Notes: a model not told the origin generated them from the sequence alone. Positions 46,375-57,912 are shown, counted from the first letter of the stretch. The stretch: 64,000 bases of DNA from Spongilla lacustris (GCA_949361645.1 OX442415.1:17573269-17637268), one strand, 5' to 3'. Translations and numbers: made by a program.

Positions 46375-49300
46375 ATGGATTTGAGGGAATGTAGGGAGAC
46401 ACTGAGAATTGCCCTGCAAGCGAACCAGCTGCTACTGCAGGCGTTCGCCAGAATGGACTCGTCCTCTGCTGGCGAGTGTGGTAAGCAAATGGTATTATTA
46501 GTTTCCTCTATTAAATATATGTATAAAATACCAGCAGATCAAACGTCAAGTCCAATGGCGACCCCTTTATCCGTCCCTGCAGTGTCATCCAGTGCACGTG
46601 CATCACGGCCTCATGTTCCAAATGCACCTCCATCGATGCCGCCATCCGCTCATCCGCCAACTACACCTGCATCACCCATCCTGCAGCGTTCTTTACCGCC
46701 GTGCATTTCCGGAGGCTGCAGTTCCTCATCCCAGCAGTTACACGCCTTGTTCGGGGGTGGTAGGTCGATGTTTGGGAAAAAGAAGGCAAAAAAGCGACCG
46801 AGATGTAAAGAATGGACTCACACTTTCGTTTGCCTATCCCAAGTTGACGCTGACTCAGTTCCAACACTACTAGAGCGTACTACGCTCAAGCTACTAGGGT
46901 TGGGAGAAAAACATTTCCCTATACCGATAGACGCTGACGCTTTAGGATTGGAGGAGGTGTTAGTAAGGGAGTTTCCGCCCCTGGCGGATGGAGGAGGGTA
47001 CGACTTCCTTACTAAAGAGGAAGGGACTGGCAAGAACCTGAATCTTATCCCATGCCCTCCCGAGGGATACAGTACTGCCTTTTTGAAAGGAGTTGTTGGA
47101 GGTGCTAAGGTATATATACGACCGTTACAGAGACCCATTGGAACAGATTCGGCGACCACGCGGAGTCAGGTTAGTGAGACGCTGAGAGCATATAACTTGG
47201 AGAATTGGTCTATACATCCCCCCCCCCCCCCCCCCCCCCCCCCCCCTTCCCCCCTTTAGTGTGTTTCTTGCATATTCTGCGGAACTTCGGTAGCCCGAGA
47301 GGTACTGAAGGCACACTGGGAAGCCTGTTCAAGGTACATTTTCGTATATATTATGTTATAATATTTCCTATTTGTCATTGAACATGCATGCATATGAGTA
47401 GTAATATGTAAGGATGTTTCTAAATAACAGAGTAGCCGCGAAATCTAGTAACTCATTTCGTGACGAAGTGAGGTTATGTAACTGTAAAGTGCTTTTTGTA
47501 ACACTTCTATTTATGTAAAGTCGATTTGTACCCATAATTTAATAGTTATGTATAAGCTTTTCGCCCAAACTGGTGTTTAGTTTCAATTATGTACACTTAG
47601 CTAGCCACTAGATCTTATCTGTATTCAGTTTTAGTGTAAACATGTGATAAAGCGATATAAAGGCGTTTCTAGCTCCAACCGCAACCATCTGGATCGATCC
47701 GGGGTGCTAGCTAATTAGTATTCATCGACAAGCCGGATTCGATGCAGTTTCGGGCCTACCCATGATGTAAAAATGGCTGTTGTTTAATTCACTTTGCAGT
47801 TTGGACATTTTTTTTGTAGTCTCGTACATTCCCACAGCTGTGGATGGATTACATCACCGCTCACGTACTGCTGTGGGAATCAGGGTCTGGGTACGAGACT
47901 ACACATTTGCACGACAGCTGGAATTTCGATGGACTTGTACGCAACAAGTTAATCTATCAGCGGATAGCTACTGCACACGAAGTATACGGGTACGATGGTA
48001 CGTGGGAGCAGTGTCGCGCCCGAAGATGAAAAACCTAGTAGTGCAGATATGCAAAAAGATACGCAAGGGTGTGGCTACGCCACACTTCCCCCGGTATGCA
48101 TGCCAATTATACGAGACAATACGTAAACGCGTACAGGTTGAACTCTAATAGTATAACAGGACAAGGCTAGGGCGAACTAAGGTGACTTCTGCGTAGCCGT
48201 AATAGGGTATGTCAATCCCAGCAATTCGTGGGTTTTGTCATTAAAATTATCAGTCATCGGCACGCCCTAGATTCGGTTTCGTCGATGAAACTAATTAGCT
48301 AGTCCTGATCGATTCGGTATGCGGTTGCTGGTGAAGAAACGCATTTATGAGAGTTTGTACAAGCATAGATTGAAGAATACCTGGATACAAAACGCTAAGA
48401 TAATTAGAAATGATCAGTGTTTTAGCACGTGACACGTAATAAATCTATATGGTGATACCAAGGGCTGAAACTAACTTGCTTACCAATTAAGGAGATGATT
48501 ACAGACAGTAAGATAAGTGAAACGCAGGCCGGTTAACTTAACAAGATGCTTACAACTTCCGATACTGCTGCTTTCAATACATATTGTGAGTTATGTTCAG
48601 CCATTCGAGCTTGTCTGAACTGATAAAGGCACATTAAGCTAGAGAGGGAGCTTACAGCTGTTTCAAGCAGGCACGTTTGATGCATGGAGTTGCTGCCTGG
48701 ACACTGCAGTAAGATCATCAATTGCACTTACAAGCAGTAAACAGACATTTGTTCAATCGCCTATACATATATCGGTCCTCTGATCGTTTACTGTATAAAT
48801 AAAGTTAAATACGAATTCGAATTATTAAAATAAGCCTGGCAATTATTTTTACGAATTATAATTACGAATTTATTGTTCAATAATCATTAAAAAATACGAG
48901 TTCAGCTCGTATTCATTATTACTTGAAATGGCTGAAAAGTGGGATTTCATGAAGGACGCCAAAACGGTTGAAGCAATCACGCCTATTGATATTGGCGACC
49001 TTGCTAGCTTCTTTAGTTGTTATGTGTCAATACAAACAACGCACCGTGGTCGTACTACAGCGATACCGTAAAAACTAGAACCTTTGGCAATGTATGCACG
49101 CATGCACCAGCAAATGGCAATTGCAGTGCTGCATGAAAAATTACGAACTCATTTATCGTCAACCATTAAAAAATACGAACTACATATGCATTTGTATTTG
49201 TATGTTATTAAAAAATACGAATACGTTATACGAATTGGTAAATAATTTAAGTTATTATTCGTATTTAACTTTATTTATACAGTAATCAAAATAACCCACA

Positions 49301-52300
49301 AAACGATAACATGTATAAGACATCTGTACATAATGTGAATGTGTAACGTTGGTCTACCTTTGACTGAATGCGTTTGACACAACAACGCTTTCTGAACATT
49401 TCAAAGTGAAGGGTTAATGAAACGCAGCTTGCTTCAAAGGGTCCGTCGCCTACAATTGATACTTCAATGGATCACGTGACGCGTTTTGTATCCAGGTATT
49501 CTAGGTTCAAGTACCCTAGTTTAGATTAGGAGTGTGATAACAAAGTTCAATGCCTGTAGTTAGTAATTGTTTTTTTATGTTCACAGCTGAATACAAACAA
49601 AAGGTTGTGAGATGTTTTTTTAAAAAACAGTAATAATAAACAATTCATGCATGTTTAACATATAAGTTGTCAAATTAACATTGGCTTTTAAATACATCTT
49701 AGTGAAACCATCATTTATAATTCAATGTGTGATTGAGTCATCTTTCTTCTAGCCAAGTGTCATGTACTACCCAGCCAACTGCAACTAATACCCAGCCAAC
49801 TGTACCTACTACCCAGCCAGCTATACCTACTACTCAGCCAACTGTACCTACTACTCAGCCAGCTGTACCTACCACTCAGCCAGCTGTACCTACCACTCAG
49901 CCAGCTGTACCTACCACTCAGCCAGCTGTATCTACCACTCAGCCAGCTGTACCTACCACTCAGCCAGCTGTACCTACCACTCAGCCAGCTGTACCTACCA
50001 CTCAGCCAGCTCCACGTAGTACCCAGCTAGCTGTACACACGAGCCAGCCAGCTCCACGTAGTAGTCAGCCAGCTCCACGTAGTAGTCAGCCAGCTCCACG
50101 TAGTAGTCAGCCAGCTCCACGTAGTAGTCAGCCAGCTGTATGTGTTAACCCACCAGATCTATCTACTAGCCAACCACGACCACTCAGAAGACCTCCACCT
50201 CTGCCACCACCTATAAGACCACCACCAAACCGTCAGGTTCATACACCACAGCCACATGTCAACCACATAGAAATATTGGATGTAAGTTTTTTTTAAATCT
50301 TACATGTTTAAAATTATGTGTACTGCTTAAATTAAATGCACTACTTGTTTTATCAGGATGGTGAAGATGATGATGCATTTGGTGACTCAGGATGTGAAGA
50401 CATGAGGTATGAAGTATTTATTTACCTATCATTTATCACTTGATGTGTTTTGCATTAGTACAAAGGACATTCTTATGAATTTGAAGCGAGGTGTAGGGGA
50501 AGGGAGATGGGAGCTGTCTGTGCGAAGGCAATTCATTCTCACAGATGCATTGACCCAGATTAAGCACCCATCATTTACACCAACCAAGCGGTTAAGAGTA
50601 AGTTTATCGATATATGTTTTTTGGCCCTCGTGCTTTACTATAACAAATGGTGGGGATGAAAGCCCTTGTTTCATTATTACAAACTTGGTATTTTAATGTA
50701 CAAACAAATGGACTGTTTATCCAGTTTTTGTGGTGTATATGTTTCTGTGATGCTCTTTGTTATGTTTGATAGTGGAGGAAAGATATAGTAGTGATGTAAG
50801 ATGAAATGTATGTGATAAACACCCAATGCATAAAGTAATGTTTTTGTTAAGGTTGAATTCGAAGGTGAGGATGGAGTTGATGTCGGCGGCCTGTCTAGGG
50901 AATTTTTCACCCTTGTAATGGATGAGATAAGGCAGCATTACTGGAGCAAGGGAACCCTGATTCACAACCCAAAAGCTCTGAAGGTAATCTTGTATATTAG
51001 TGTATGTTTGTCACAACAAATGCAAAAATATTTCACCTAGGATGGAGTGTATCAGTCAATTGGTCAGTTGGTAGCAATGGCAATTGTTCATGGCGAGATT
51101 CATATAAATCTAATGGGAAAGCATGCTCAGCGTAGTTAAGGACAGGGTCCAATTATTTTTACTATTAATTCATACGGCAAGATAGACGGTTTTTAACAAT
51201 TTACTGCTCTCTTTGTATTTGTTTTCTCAACAGGCATATAGTATGGTAAGACTCAGAATTCATCGTAGGATGCTATAGAAAGCTTGCTTTTTTGCTGCTC
51301 GATGGGATCTTGAACGGCAATGAAATGAACTGCGCAGTGTCTTTTAAGAAGAAGGGACGATAGGCGGAACCGACTTCCTCAACATTAGGGCTTCATTTTT
51401 TCCATGAACATACAGCGTCCCATGTGCTTCGAAAATATCTGTTCCGGAACTCTTGTAGCATTTTGTGTGAAAAGATATACACTGATATACATGCCATTGT
51501 GTAGCGCTCTGATTATAAATATTTATTAGCATTGGTAAATATAGGGGTACTGCCTTCCGAAGGTGGAAACTGTATAGTAAAACCATTTGCCCAATGCTCT
51601 AGGATAAAATAAGACTATGAAACTCACATTTGGGTCTTCGCTTTTTATAAACCGTTACCACTGTCCCTTCAATGCGGCCACTTCTATTTACGAAATTGAA
51701 ACTATTACGCGCGGTTATTACGCGGGATACAGCTGCCGCTACTAACCTAACAGCATATCACGATCAGTCAGAACTTTCAACGGTATGCATCGAGGTATAT
51801 TAGATATGCACAAATAAGTTAAGACACAACAGTGACAGCTGCTAAAAAGATACACCCTACCTCACTACCATAAAAGGCTTTGTATGCGGTAATTTCCCTT
51901 GTATGAGTACAAGTACAAAACCATAAGAATCTTAATCAAAACAACATGACATCACATACAATATTTTTTAACACCGTTAAATACAGATCAGAATGCAAAT
52001 GCTACCAATTACTCTAAGAGTAAACTGTGGTTTTGCAAGAGTTGGATTGGTTCGGAGTGGTGAGGAGGACTTCAAGAGCACATTTCAAGCACCACTCAAA
52101 CTGGAAGACAACTACTTTCAAAGGAGGTCAGACAGAAGGACGTGCAGTAGCTATGAGACCCATGTGAAAGCAATGAGGAGTATGTTCTCCAAGCGGTGGC
52201 ATCCTCAATCTGGAAAAAGTGAATATGAGATTACATTTGCAGTAGATGCTTGGAAGTCGTTAACCCCACAAGAAAAACAACACCATTCCTTGGAACAATG

Positions 52301-55300
52301 CAAACAGTGTTACACTGACTTTTACAACGTTCAGTCCATCTTCCCAGCCAAGCCAATTTACATGGCACACCTCTGTGTACAAACACAAGGCACACCTCTG
52401 TGTATAAACACAAGGCACACTTCTGTGTACAAACACAAGGCACACCTCTGTGTACAAACACAAGGCACACCTGCATGTGTACAAACACAAGGCACACCTC
52501 TGTGTACAAACACAAGGCACACCTCTGTGTACAAACACAAGGCACACCTCTGTGTACAAACACAAGGCATACCTCTGTGTACAAACGCAAGGCACACCTC
52601 TGTGTACAAACACAAGGCACACCTCTGTGTACAAACACAAGGCACACCTCTGTGTACAAACACAAGGCACACCTCTGTGTACAAACACAAGGCACACCTC
52701 TGTGTACAAACACAAGGCACACCTCTGTGTACAAACACAAGGCACACCTCTGTGTACAAACACAAGGCACACCTCTGTGTACAAACACCTCTGTGTACAA
52801 ACACAAGGCACACCTTTGCATGTACACACACAAGGCACACCCACACACAAGCCACACCTCTGCATGTACACACACAAGGCACACCCACACACAAGCCACA
52901 CCTCTGCATGTACACACACACAAGGCACACCTCTGTAATGTGTAGGCACACACACAAGGCACACCTCTGCATGTACACACACACAAGGCAAATCTCTGTA
53001 CTGTGTACAAACACAAGGCACACACACACACCTTTGTGAACAAAGACATCTCCCCTGTGCACACTAGAGATCAACTGAAATCCTCTAGACAGACCAAGTA
53101 CATGTAGCACATGATATTTATAACAAAGGACAAATGAGCATACATTCTGTATCACTATAACATATGTATTATTATGAGTGCTATAGCTGAACGGATAGGG
53201 CACGCTACATATTTGTCACACATCAAACCACACATACAGTTAGCTGTAATCACTGTTCATTCTTGCTACATGTATACAACCATACATGCTGCACTCTCAT
53301 ATATAGACACTACAGTACAAATCAGTATAAATCAATCACACACGCACGCACGCTATCACCCTGCCTACATGTGTTACCACTTTTTTTTGGCTGCTACCAG
53401 GTATTTACTAGTAGTTGGGGGATGATGCGCGCTAGTTAGAAATACCGGTGGTAGAGGGAACAATATATTTCAAATTCCAGTGTCAGAAAAATGGGGACTT
53501 GCCAAGTACAATAACTTGAACTTCACACTACATCAGTAAACACTGCTAACCTTTCACAAGTTAGGCGCCACGATCCAGTTCAACCCGCTCGCTCAGTGTT
53601 ACATCAATGTTGCAAAGGTGATCCAACAGCATGAAGGCATAGAACAAAACTCTCGTAATAGCTCGATTCCTATGTACACGCGTAACTAGCTCGATTCCTA
53701 TGTACACGCGTGACTTCACTAGGCCTACAACTATATACCGTAATTCCATAGTGACGTATCTTTGTACGTCACGTTACGCGCGCGCCGCGTTAGGAAACCT
53801 ACAATTTTTAGACCCTGTCCTTAACTCCGCTGAGTGTATACCAATATATTGCTGGTTATCCGCTGCGTTCACTAAACGTTTCTGTACAAGATATCCCGGA
53901 TGAAGTGGCAGAACGAAAGTGTGTCGAGGCAAGTGATTGTCACAATTGCAAACTTTTTGAAACCCTTTCAGTTGCAGAATGTTGAAGACCAGGAGCAGAT
54001 GAACAAATTCAGAATAGAACACCATGAATTTCTACTTGAAGCTGGGATTGACTCAATCACATTAGCTGACAAGAGCAGTATTATGAATGAACTTTGTCTC
54101 CATCATGTACTTCTTCGCAGCGCAGCAGAAATGCAGCAGCTCTCATCCGGATTAAAAACTCTATGTGTTTTAGATGCCCTGGAAATGTATCCATCTCAAA
54201 TGGAGTCGTACTTCATCAATTCACAGACTGTGATGACTGCAGGTTAGATGTAGTCTGTTATAAGTGATTAAGTACCATAAATGATAAATAATGCATGTTT
54301 TTTGTGTCTTTAAAAAGTAGCACCATATCAGGCCACCTAAATTAAAAATACTGTTTATACAGATAAGGATATACTAGTTACACAGGCCATATTTGTGTAA
54401 TCAGGGAGTTTAATGTATGGAACGGACAGAGTTTGGTTCCCGCACTTAGAATAGCTAAAGTGTGTGCACGATTTCTGCCACTTGTAATGGGAATGTATAA
54501 CTGGTATAATGACTATCCTAAACAAACATGTTGTATTCGCAGAAACCGAGCAGGAACCAATCTTCCACACAAGTTTCCCGCCCGCGAACCACCATTACAC
54601 ATAGAGTGTTATGGAAATGGTGTTTAAACAAAAGCCACCTCTATTTTGGGTGCCGACGAGCAGGGGATATATTTGGACCTTGGGCCTCACAGAACCATCA
54701 CTTGTTTAGCTTATGGAGTAGTTTAAACAAACACAGCATCTTTACAATAGCCACTAAAAATGGGACCATGCTGCTGGAACCTCTACTTCACTGTTGCCAT
54801 CGAAGTTAACTATTTCCACGCATCTCTTGAAGCACTTGCTTCCTCCTTCTGGTTTAATACTTATGCATGCAGGAAAAGTGCACTCAGCACCACCAATTTG
54901 CTGCAATTGTGCATAGTGTGACGGTGACAGATGAAGCAGTACGTGTACCTTATTGAAATTTGAGCACATAATGTATCTCTTCGTTAAATGTACCTCAACT
55001 TCATCATACTTGTCACGAGTGTCCTCTTAAAAAGCCGTAACCTCTTAAGAAATCATCTATCCCACTACAAACACTTACAGCTACATATAAATCATAAGTA
55101 CTTACTTTGATATATGCATAGTCTATCATATGTACCTACAAGTTTTTTTTTCTTGTAGCTGGACTGCGCAATTCATTCATCATAACATTCTCTGACAATG
55201 AAGACATGAGGATTAAAGAAGAGGCTGCAATCACATACTTTGAAGCATACATGGATAAATGTGCAGGTAAGTTCTTAATTACAAAGATATTTAAATATAA

Positions 55301-56274
55301 CTATAACTATTCTTTTTACATTAACCCTCCTACTGCGGAAGGCATATATATATGCCCAATAATTGCTCTCGCGTAATGCGACGGGCATATATATATGCCC
55401 GGCAGGATGATTGAACTGTAACGCCTGTTTCCGCGCGAAGCGAAGCGTTTATTACAGCATTGTTGCTTAGAACAAAGACTCCCGACATCTGCATGCAATT
55501 CGCCGTGTAGCAAACTTATACCTGTCAGCCGTATTTGAATAGTAAGCCTAACTCCATTTGTAGCCCACAACAGGTGCTCGCGTCTAAGTGTCTTAAAAGC
55601 AACAATAAGTGGTGAGATACGTTGAAACTGGTATAACAACCCTTAAATGAACATGTAGGTTCTTAGAAAGCTAATTCTCAGAGTAACAAAGACTTCTCCC
55701 GTGTAAGCGTACGATAACGTACGATACGGCACGGAAACAACGTTCGCACCGTGTATGGAACACACGGGTAGCGTTAAAAAGGCATAGCGCGTGAAGCTGG
55801 GGCACTTACCAACGTGTGTTGACGAAATAGGCAACACAGAGCACAGAGTTCTAACGAAAACGTTCCAAACGCGAGTAGCAAATAAAATCAATTACTATGC
55901 TAAAATTCCTTTCGCAATACGTCACGTTATGAATAATTAATGAGCAGCAGCAGGAGGGTTAAGCAGTTGATGGTGGTAAGTTGTCTACGACAGAGCAACA
56001 GATTGGGCAGAGTGAGTTTACACTGCATTTTTGTTTTGTTTCAAACTTGATTTCTTAAGGAATCACACTGGAGACTATAACAAGGTTTTTCAGTGGATCT
56101 GATCATATATCTGTACCTACGAGACCACGCCTCATCTTCACCTCTTCGCCATTTCCTAGTGCATCAACATGTGCAGTGGAATTACGTATTCCATGTGTGC
56201 ATAATTCGTTTGCCGAATTTGAGATGTGCATGGATGCAGCACTCCTCTGTCACGGAGGATTTGGCATCACGTAA
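46375..56274 (+). CDS. HECT-type E3 ubiquitin ligase gene with zinc finger, interrupted by an insertion
   Basis: Proposed exons: 46375-47169, 47260-47333, 49753-50281, 50357-50406, 50459-50597, 50852-50983, 51041 to about 51127, (insertion), about 53830-53928, 53972-54242, 55159-55266 and 56060-56274. Splice phases agree at every junction. Exon 1 ends PLQRPIGTDSATTRSQ and may itself hold a small intron near 46481. Exon 2 gives CIFCGTSVAREVLKAHWEAC, a C-x2-C-x11-H-x3-C finger like ubiquitin-binding UBZ types. Exon 3 is a TQPAVPT repeat spacer. The HECT domain follows: VEFEGEDGVDVGGLSREFFT, then QSIGQLVAMAIVHG, GYPLRSLNVSVQDIPDE, FLLEAGIDSITLADKS, FFSGSDHISV and FPSASTCAVELRIP. The catalytic cysteine codon is at 56170-56172, and the end is GFGIT-stop. 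HECT ligases take ubiquitin from E2 onto this cysteine and pass it to substrates (known family). As assembled, the 2.7 kb insertion inside one exon would truncate the protein after about HAQRS. Confidence 0.8.
46481..46537 (+). other. Possible small intron in HECT exon 1
   Basis: GAGTGTGGTAAGCAAATGGT carries a good donor and ATACCAGCAG a plausible acceptor. Intervening codons (YMYKIPAD) look intron-like and TA-rich. The paralogous copy near 59280 shows a comparable GTGAGTAG…TATTATTGC stretch. The frame is open either way, so the call is tentative. Confidence 0.4.
47817..47906. mobile_element. TAGTCTCGTAC hairpin element
   Basis: The ends are TAGTCTCGTAC and GGGTCTGGGTACGAGACTA, with inner arms ATTCCCACAG and CTGTGGGAAT. 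The left end lacks about ten bases present at the right. It is related to 33613-33775. Confidence 0.65.
48791..49282. mobile_element. TA-flanked MITE with 26-bp perfect ends
   Basis: The left end CTGTATAAATAAAGTTAAAT continues ACGAA and is matched exactly inverted at the right end. TA lies outside both ends (48789-48790 and 49283-49284). The interior is rich in AAAAAATACGAA/TTCGTATT words. It is probably mariner-type and non-autonomous. Confidence 0.85.
49776..50145 (+). repeat. Coding 21-bp repeat (TQPAVPT) in HECT exon 3
   Basis: About 11-12 units of CCTACCACTCAGCCAGCTGTA encode TQPAVPT. They give way to a related run of SSQPAPR units (about four). The period keeps the frame. The segment predicts a disordered Pro/Thr/Ser-rich linker between the zinc finger and the HECT domain, and it is likely length-polymorphic. 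Confidence 0.85.
51993..52370 (+). CDS. Coding-like segment of unknown function within the insertion
   Basis: The first ~125 codons of a long frame, before it enters the minisatellite, have ordinary protein composition. Segments include EDNYFQRRSDRRTCSSYETH, SMFSKRWHPQSGKSEYEITF, AVDAWKSLTPQEKQHHSLEQ and CKQCYTDFYNVQSIFPAKP. The paired cysteines (CKQC) and the W…L…K..H pattern look like a folded domain, not noise. I cannot name it. The rest of the open frame, to 53039, is satellite-encoded. It could be a captured host exon or the end of an element protein. Confidence 0.35.
52365..53035. repeat. 25-bp minisatellite (ACAAACACAAGGCACACCTC TGTGT)
   Basis: There are about 17 regular 25-bp units to 52800, then longer degenerate units rich in ACACACAAGGCACACC. 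Because 25 is not a multiple of 3, all frames cycle through the same 25-residue pattern, and both strands remain open for over 150 codons. This is a repeat effect, not evidence for genes. Confidence 0.95.
53929..53971 (+). other. Probable 43-bp GC-AG intron in the HECT gene
   Basis: The exon coding GYPLRSLNVSVQDIPDE ends GTCGAG, followed by GCAAGTGATT, a consensus GC-type donor. The intron ends CCCTTTCAG. Removing it joins AERKCVE to LQNVEDQEQMNKF in frame. Without it the downstream HECT frame is unreachable because of stops. It is short, but the neighbouring intron at 50407-50458 is only 52 bp. The alternative is a frameshift mutation. Confidence 0.55.
54782..54925 (-). CDS. Exon-like segment conserved with 20085-20235
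   Basis: On the minus strand HYAQLQQIGGAECTFPACIS, then GGSKCFKRCVEIVNFDGNSE. It lies in a HECT gene intron (54243-55158) in antisense orientation. Two copies keeping the same reading frame suggest coding ancestry; the product is unknown. Confidence 0.35.
55325..55958. mobile_element. TTAA-flanked MITE in a HECT intron
   Basis: TTAA occurs at 55321-55324 and 55959-55962. The inverted ends are CCCTCCTACTGC and GCAGCAGCAGGAGGG. The subterminal GGCATATATATATGCC occurs as two near-palindromes at 55341-55402. The CCC start with TTAA is the classic piggyBac terminal pattern. A frame on the minus strand is not conserved. Confidence 0.85.
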
Positions 56275-57009
56275 GCAATGTAAGTTTAATGGGGATTTAA
56301 TTAATGCATTTTTCATTGCAGATAACTGTTTTCAAAGTTTTAACTGGGAAGGGAAGGGACTCATATATTCATTCATTCAACATGTATTCTTCTCAATATA
56401 TCTACATAATTAGTATGCACACTTTTCAAGGTAAGACTTCCTTACTTTATACTACTAATCATGTCTGTAAATCCTTTCGCAGTATATATCATTCGACACA
56501 ATTAGTTCGCACAAATTTCAAAGTAAGTATTGCCTTACTTTATGCTACTAATCATGTATGTAAATCTGTTCCCAATTGTATTGGATAGTGGCCTTACCAG
56601 TATCAATCATTGAGGATCTTTAGAGACACATTTAATGTATCTTGATCTATGGTGAGAATAAGTAACAGTTTCTGACCATTTTAAGATAATATGAATATGA
56701 ACTCAGTTATGGACTTATATGCCACCTAATCATAGGTCAACTAAAGTCATAACTTTAAATAATTTATTTTACATATACCCCTGAGCAGTGAGCTGTGCTG
56801 TAGAGTGCTAGTATCTGTCTTGCCTGCAGCTGGCCGGTTACACAGTCATGTATACACGTATTAAGCTAGCAGCAACACATACATGAAATTGGGCCACCAC
56901 ACAGTTTCCAACATAAATCCATAGCTTATGAGGGCTGAACACTGATGAGGCCATTGTTGATGCAACACAATCAATGCACTACATGTGCAGCTATACTTCT
57001 CCCCTGGCA

Positions 57010-57260
57010 GGGGCAACCTGGGCTGTGTAGGGCAGTGTGCCATGGAGCAGCTCAACTTGAAGAGGCACCTGGCTGTGTTCAATGGAGCAGCTGGACAGTG
57101 GGGCTGTGTGCAGTGAAGCAGCTGGACAGTGGGACTGTGTGCAGTGGAGCAGCTGGACAGTGTGGCTGTGTGTAGTGGAGCAGCCGGACAGTGTGGGGCA
57201 GTGTGCAGTGGAGCAGCTGGACTGTTTGGGGCCGATGCAGCAGAAGGACATGATGTGAGT
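57010..57260. repeat. Inverted minisatellite units in the right arm
   Basis: Units built from GCAGTGGAGCAGCTGGACAG and TGTGGCTGTGTG are the inverse of the 33-bp family, here about 30-36 bp long. They differ in length and number from the left-arm partner (29645-29930), so the array diverged after duplication. Confidence 0.85.
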
Positions 57261-57319
57261 GGTGGGCATTAAAAGGAGACATGTAGACATGTTTGCAAAG
57301 GGATCCTAATATCACAAAA

Positions 57320-57912
57320 TGGTGTGTGGAGAGTGGTGGTGCATGTGTACCTTGTACTTTGGCATGTGCTGGATGTGATCCCTTATAAGGCTTATTGTAC
57401 CCCTTCCCCCCTCCACCCTCCCCCTTTTAGGGAATTGGCTTGGCCACCTTGACCTGCTTGAGCACCTTTAAGTAATCTACTGTCCTACCCTCATTATGGA
57501 GCTTCATTCTTGCCTATGTTCTACGTACATTGACATGAGGATTAGCTGTGAGCACTTCAGGGCTGTAACTGTGTGTATGATGGGTGGGCTTTAATGAGAG
57601 TAGATGACCTCTGATAGGTGTTGGAATGCTGTAGTGACAATACATGTAGGGTTGGGATTAGTATTGAATGGGTCAGTTAGTGTATACATGAACATAAATA
57701 CCTGTAGAATCCAATCCAGACCAGAGGTAATTGTGTCTAGATGGTTTTTAATGCGTGTGTATTGTTTTCCAGGGCCAGGTGGGACCTACTGCTCCAACAG
57801 GAATGTGGAGTAAGGGAGGGAAATAGGCAGAGGGAGTGGTTGAGAGATGTAGGGAGGGAGGGAGTGGGAGGGGTCAAGAAAGGTGAGGGGGACTGGATGA
57901 AGACAGGACAAT
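57320..57912. other. Segment present only in the right arm
   Basis: The left arm passes directly from the equivalent of 57320 to that of 57912. This stretch contains CCCCTTCCCCCCTCCACCC and a purine-rich AGGGAGGGAGGGAG tract, plus a repeat of the 17000-17140 GAGAGGGAAATAGGCAGAGG region. Insertion here or deletion in the left arm are both possible. Confidence 0.5.

Larger units (their letters stand above)
47334..49752 (+). other. HECT gene intron 2 with two MITEs
   Basis: The donor is CAAG|GTACAT and the acceptor TCTTTCTTCTAG. The 2.4 kb intron carries a TAGTCTCG hairpin element at 47817-47906 and a TA-flanked element at 48791-49282. Frames at 47780-48148 fall in the first element and do not look coding. 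Confidence 0.65.
51125..53833. mobile_element. 2.7 kb inverted-repeat element inside a HECT exon
   Basis: The left end reads CTCAGCGTAGTTAAGGACAG, then GGTC. The right end is the inverse with one change (GACCCTGTCCTTAACTCCGC, then TGAG). The coding sense of the HECT domain stops at the left end (…MGKHA) and resumes at the right end (SVYQYIAG). The CAGCG/CGCTG ends fit hAT-type termini, but no clear 8-bp duplication is visible (AGCATGCT against AGTGTATA). The element holds an unrecognised coding-like stretch at 51993-52370 and a 25-bp minisatellite. No transposase is visible. Confidence 0.75.

Noticed and set aside
52231..53203. Long minus-strand frames of 250-280 codons reading CVCTQRCALCLYTEV
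   Set aside because: This is satellite-derived; every frame of a 25-bp stop-free unit is open. The antisense frame also crosses the coding-like region in the wrong direction.
53174..53260. tRNA-like or SINE-like start (AGCTGAACGGATAGGGC)
   Set aside because: It has only a loose A-box resemblance. No B-box, acceptor stem or repeated copies were found.
51125..53833. Firm hAT assignment of the HECT insertion
   Set aside because: The CAGCG/CGCTG ends fit, but no matching 8-bp duplication and no hAT transposase are visible.
53900..54247. Independent 115-codon gene beginning MKWQNESV
   Set aside because: Its C-terminal three quarters are plainly HECT-domain sequence continuing from upstream exons. 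The apparent N-terminus is probably intron read-through.
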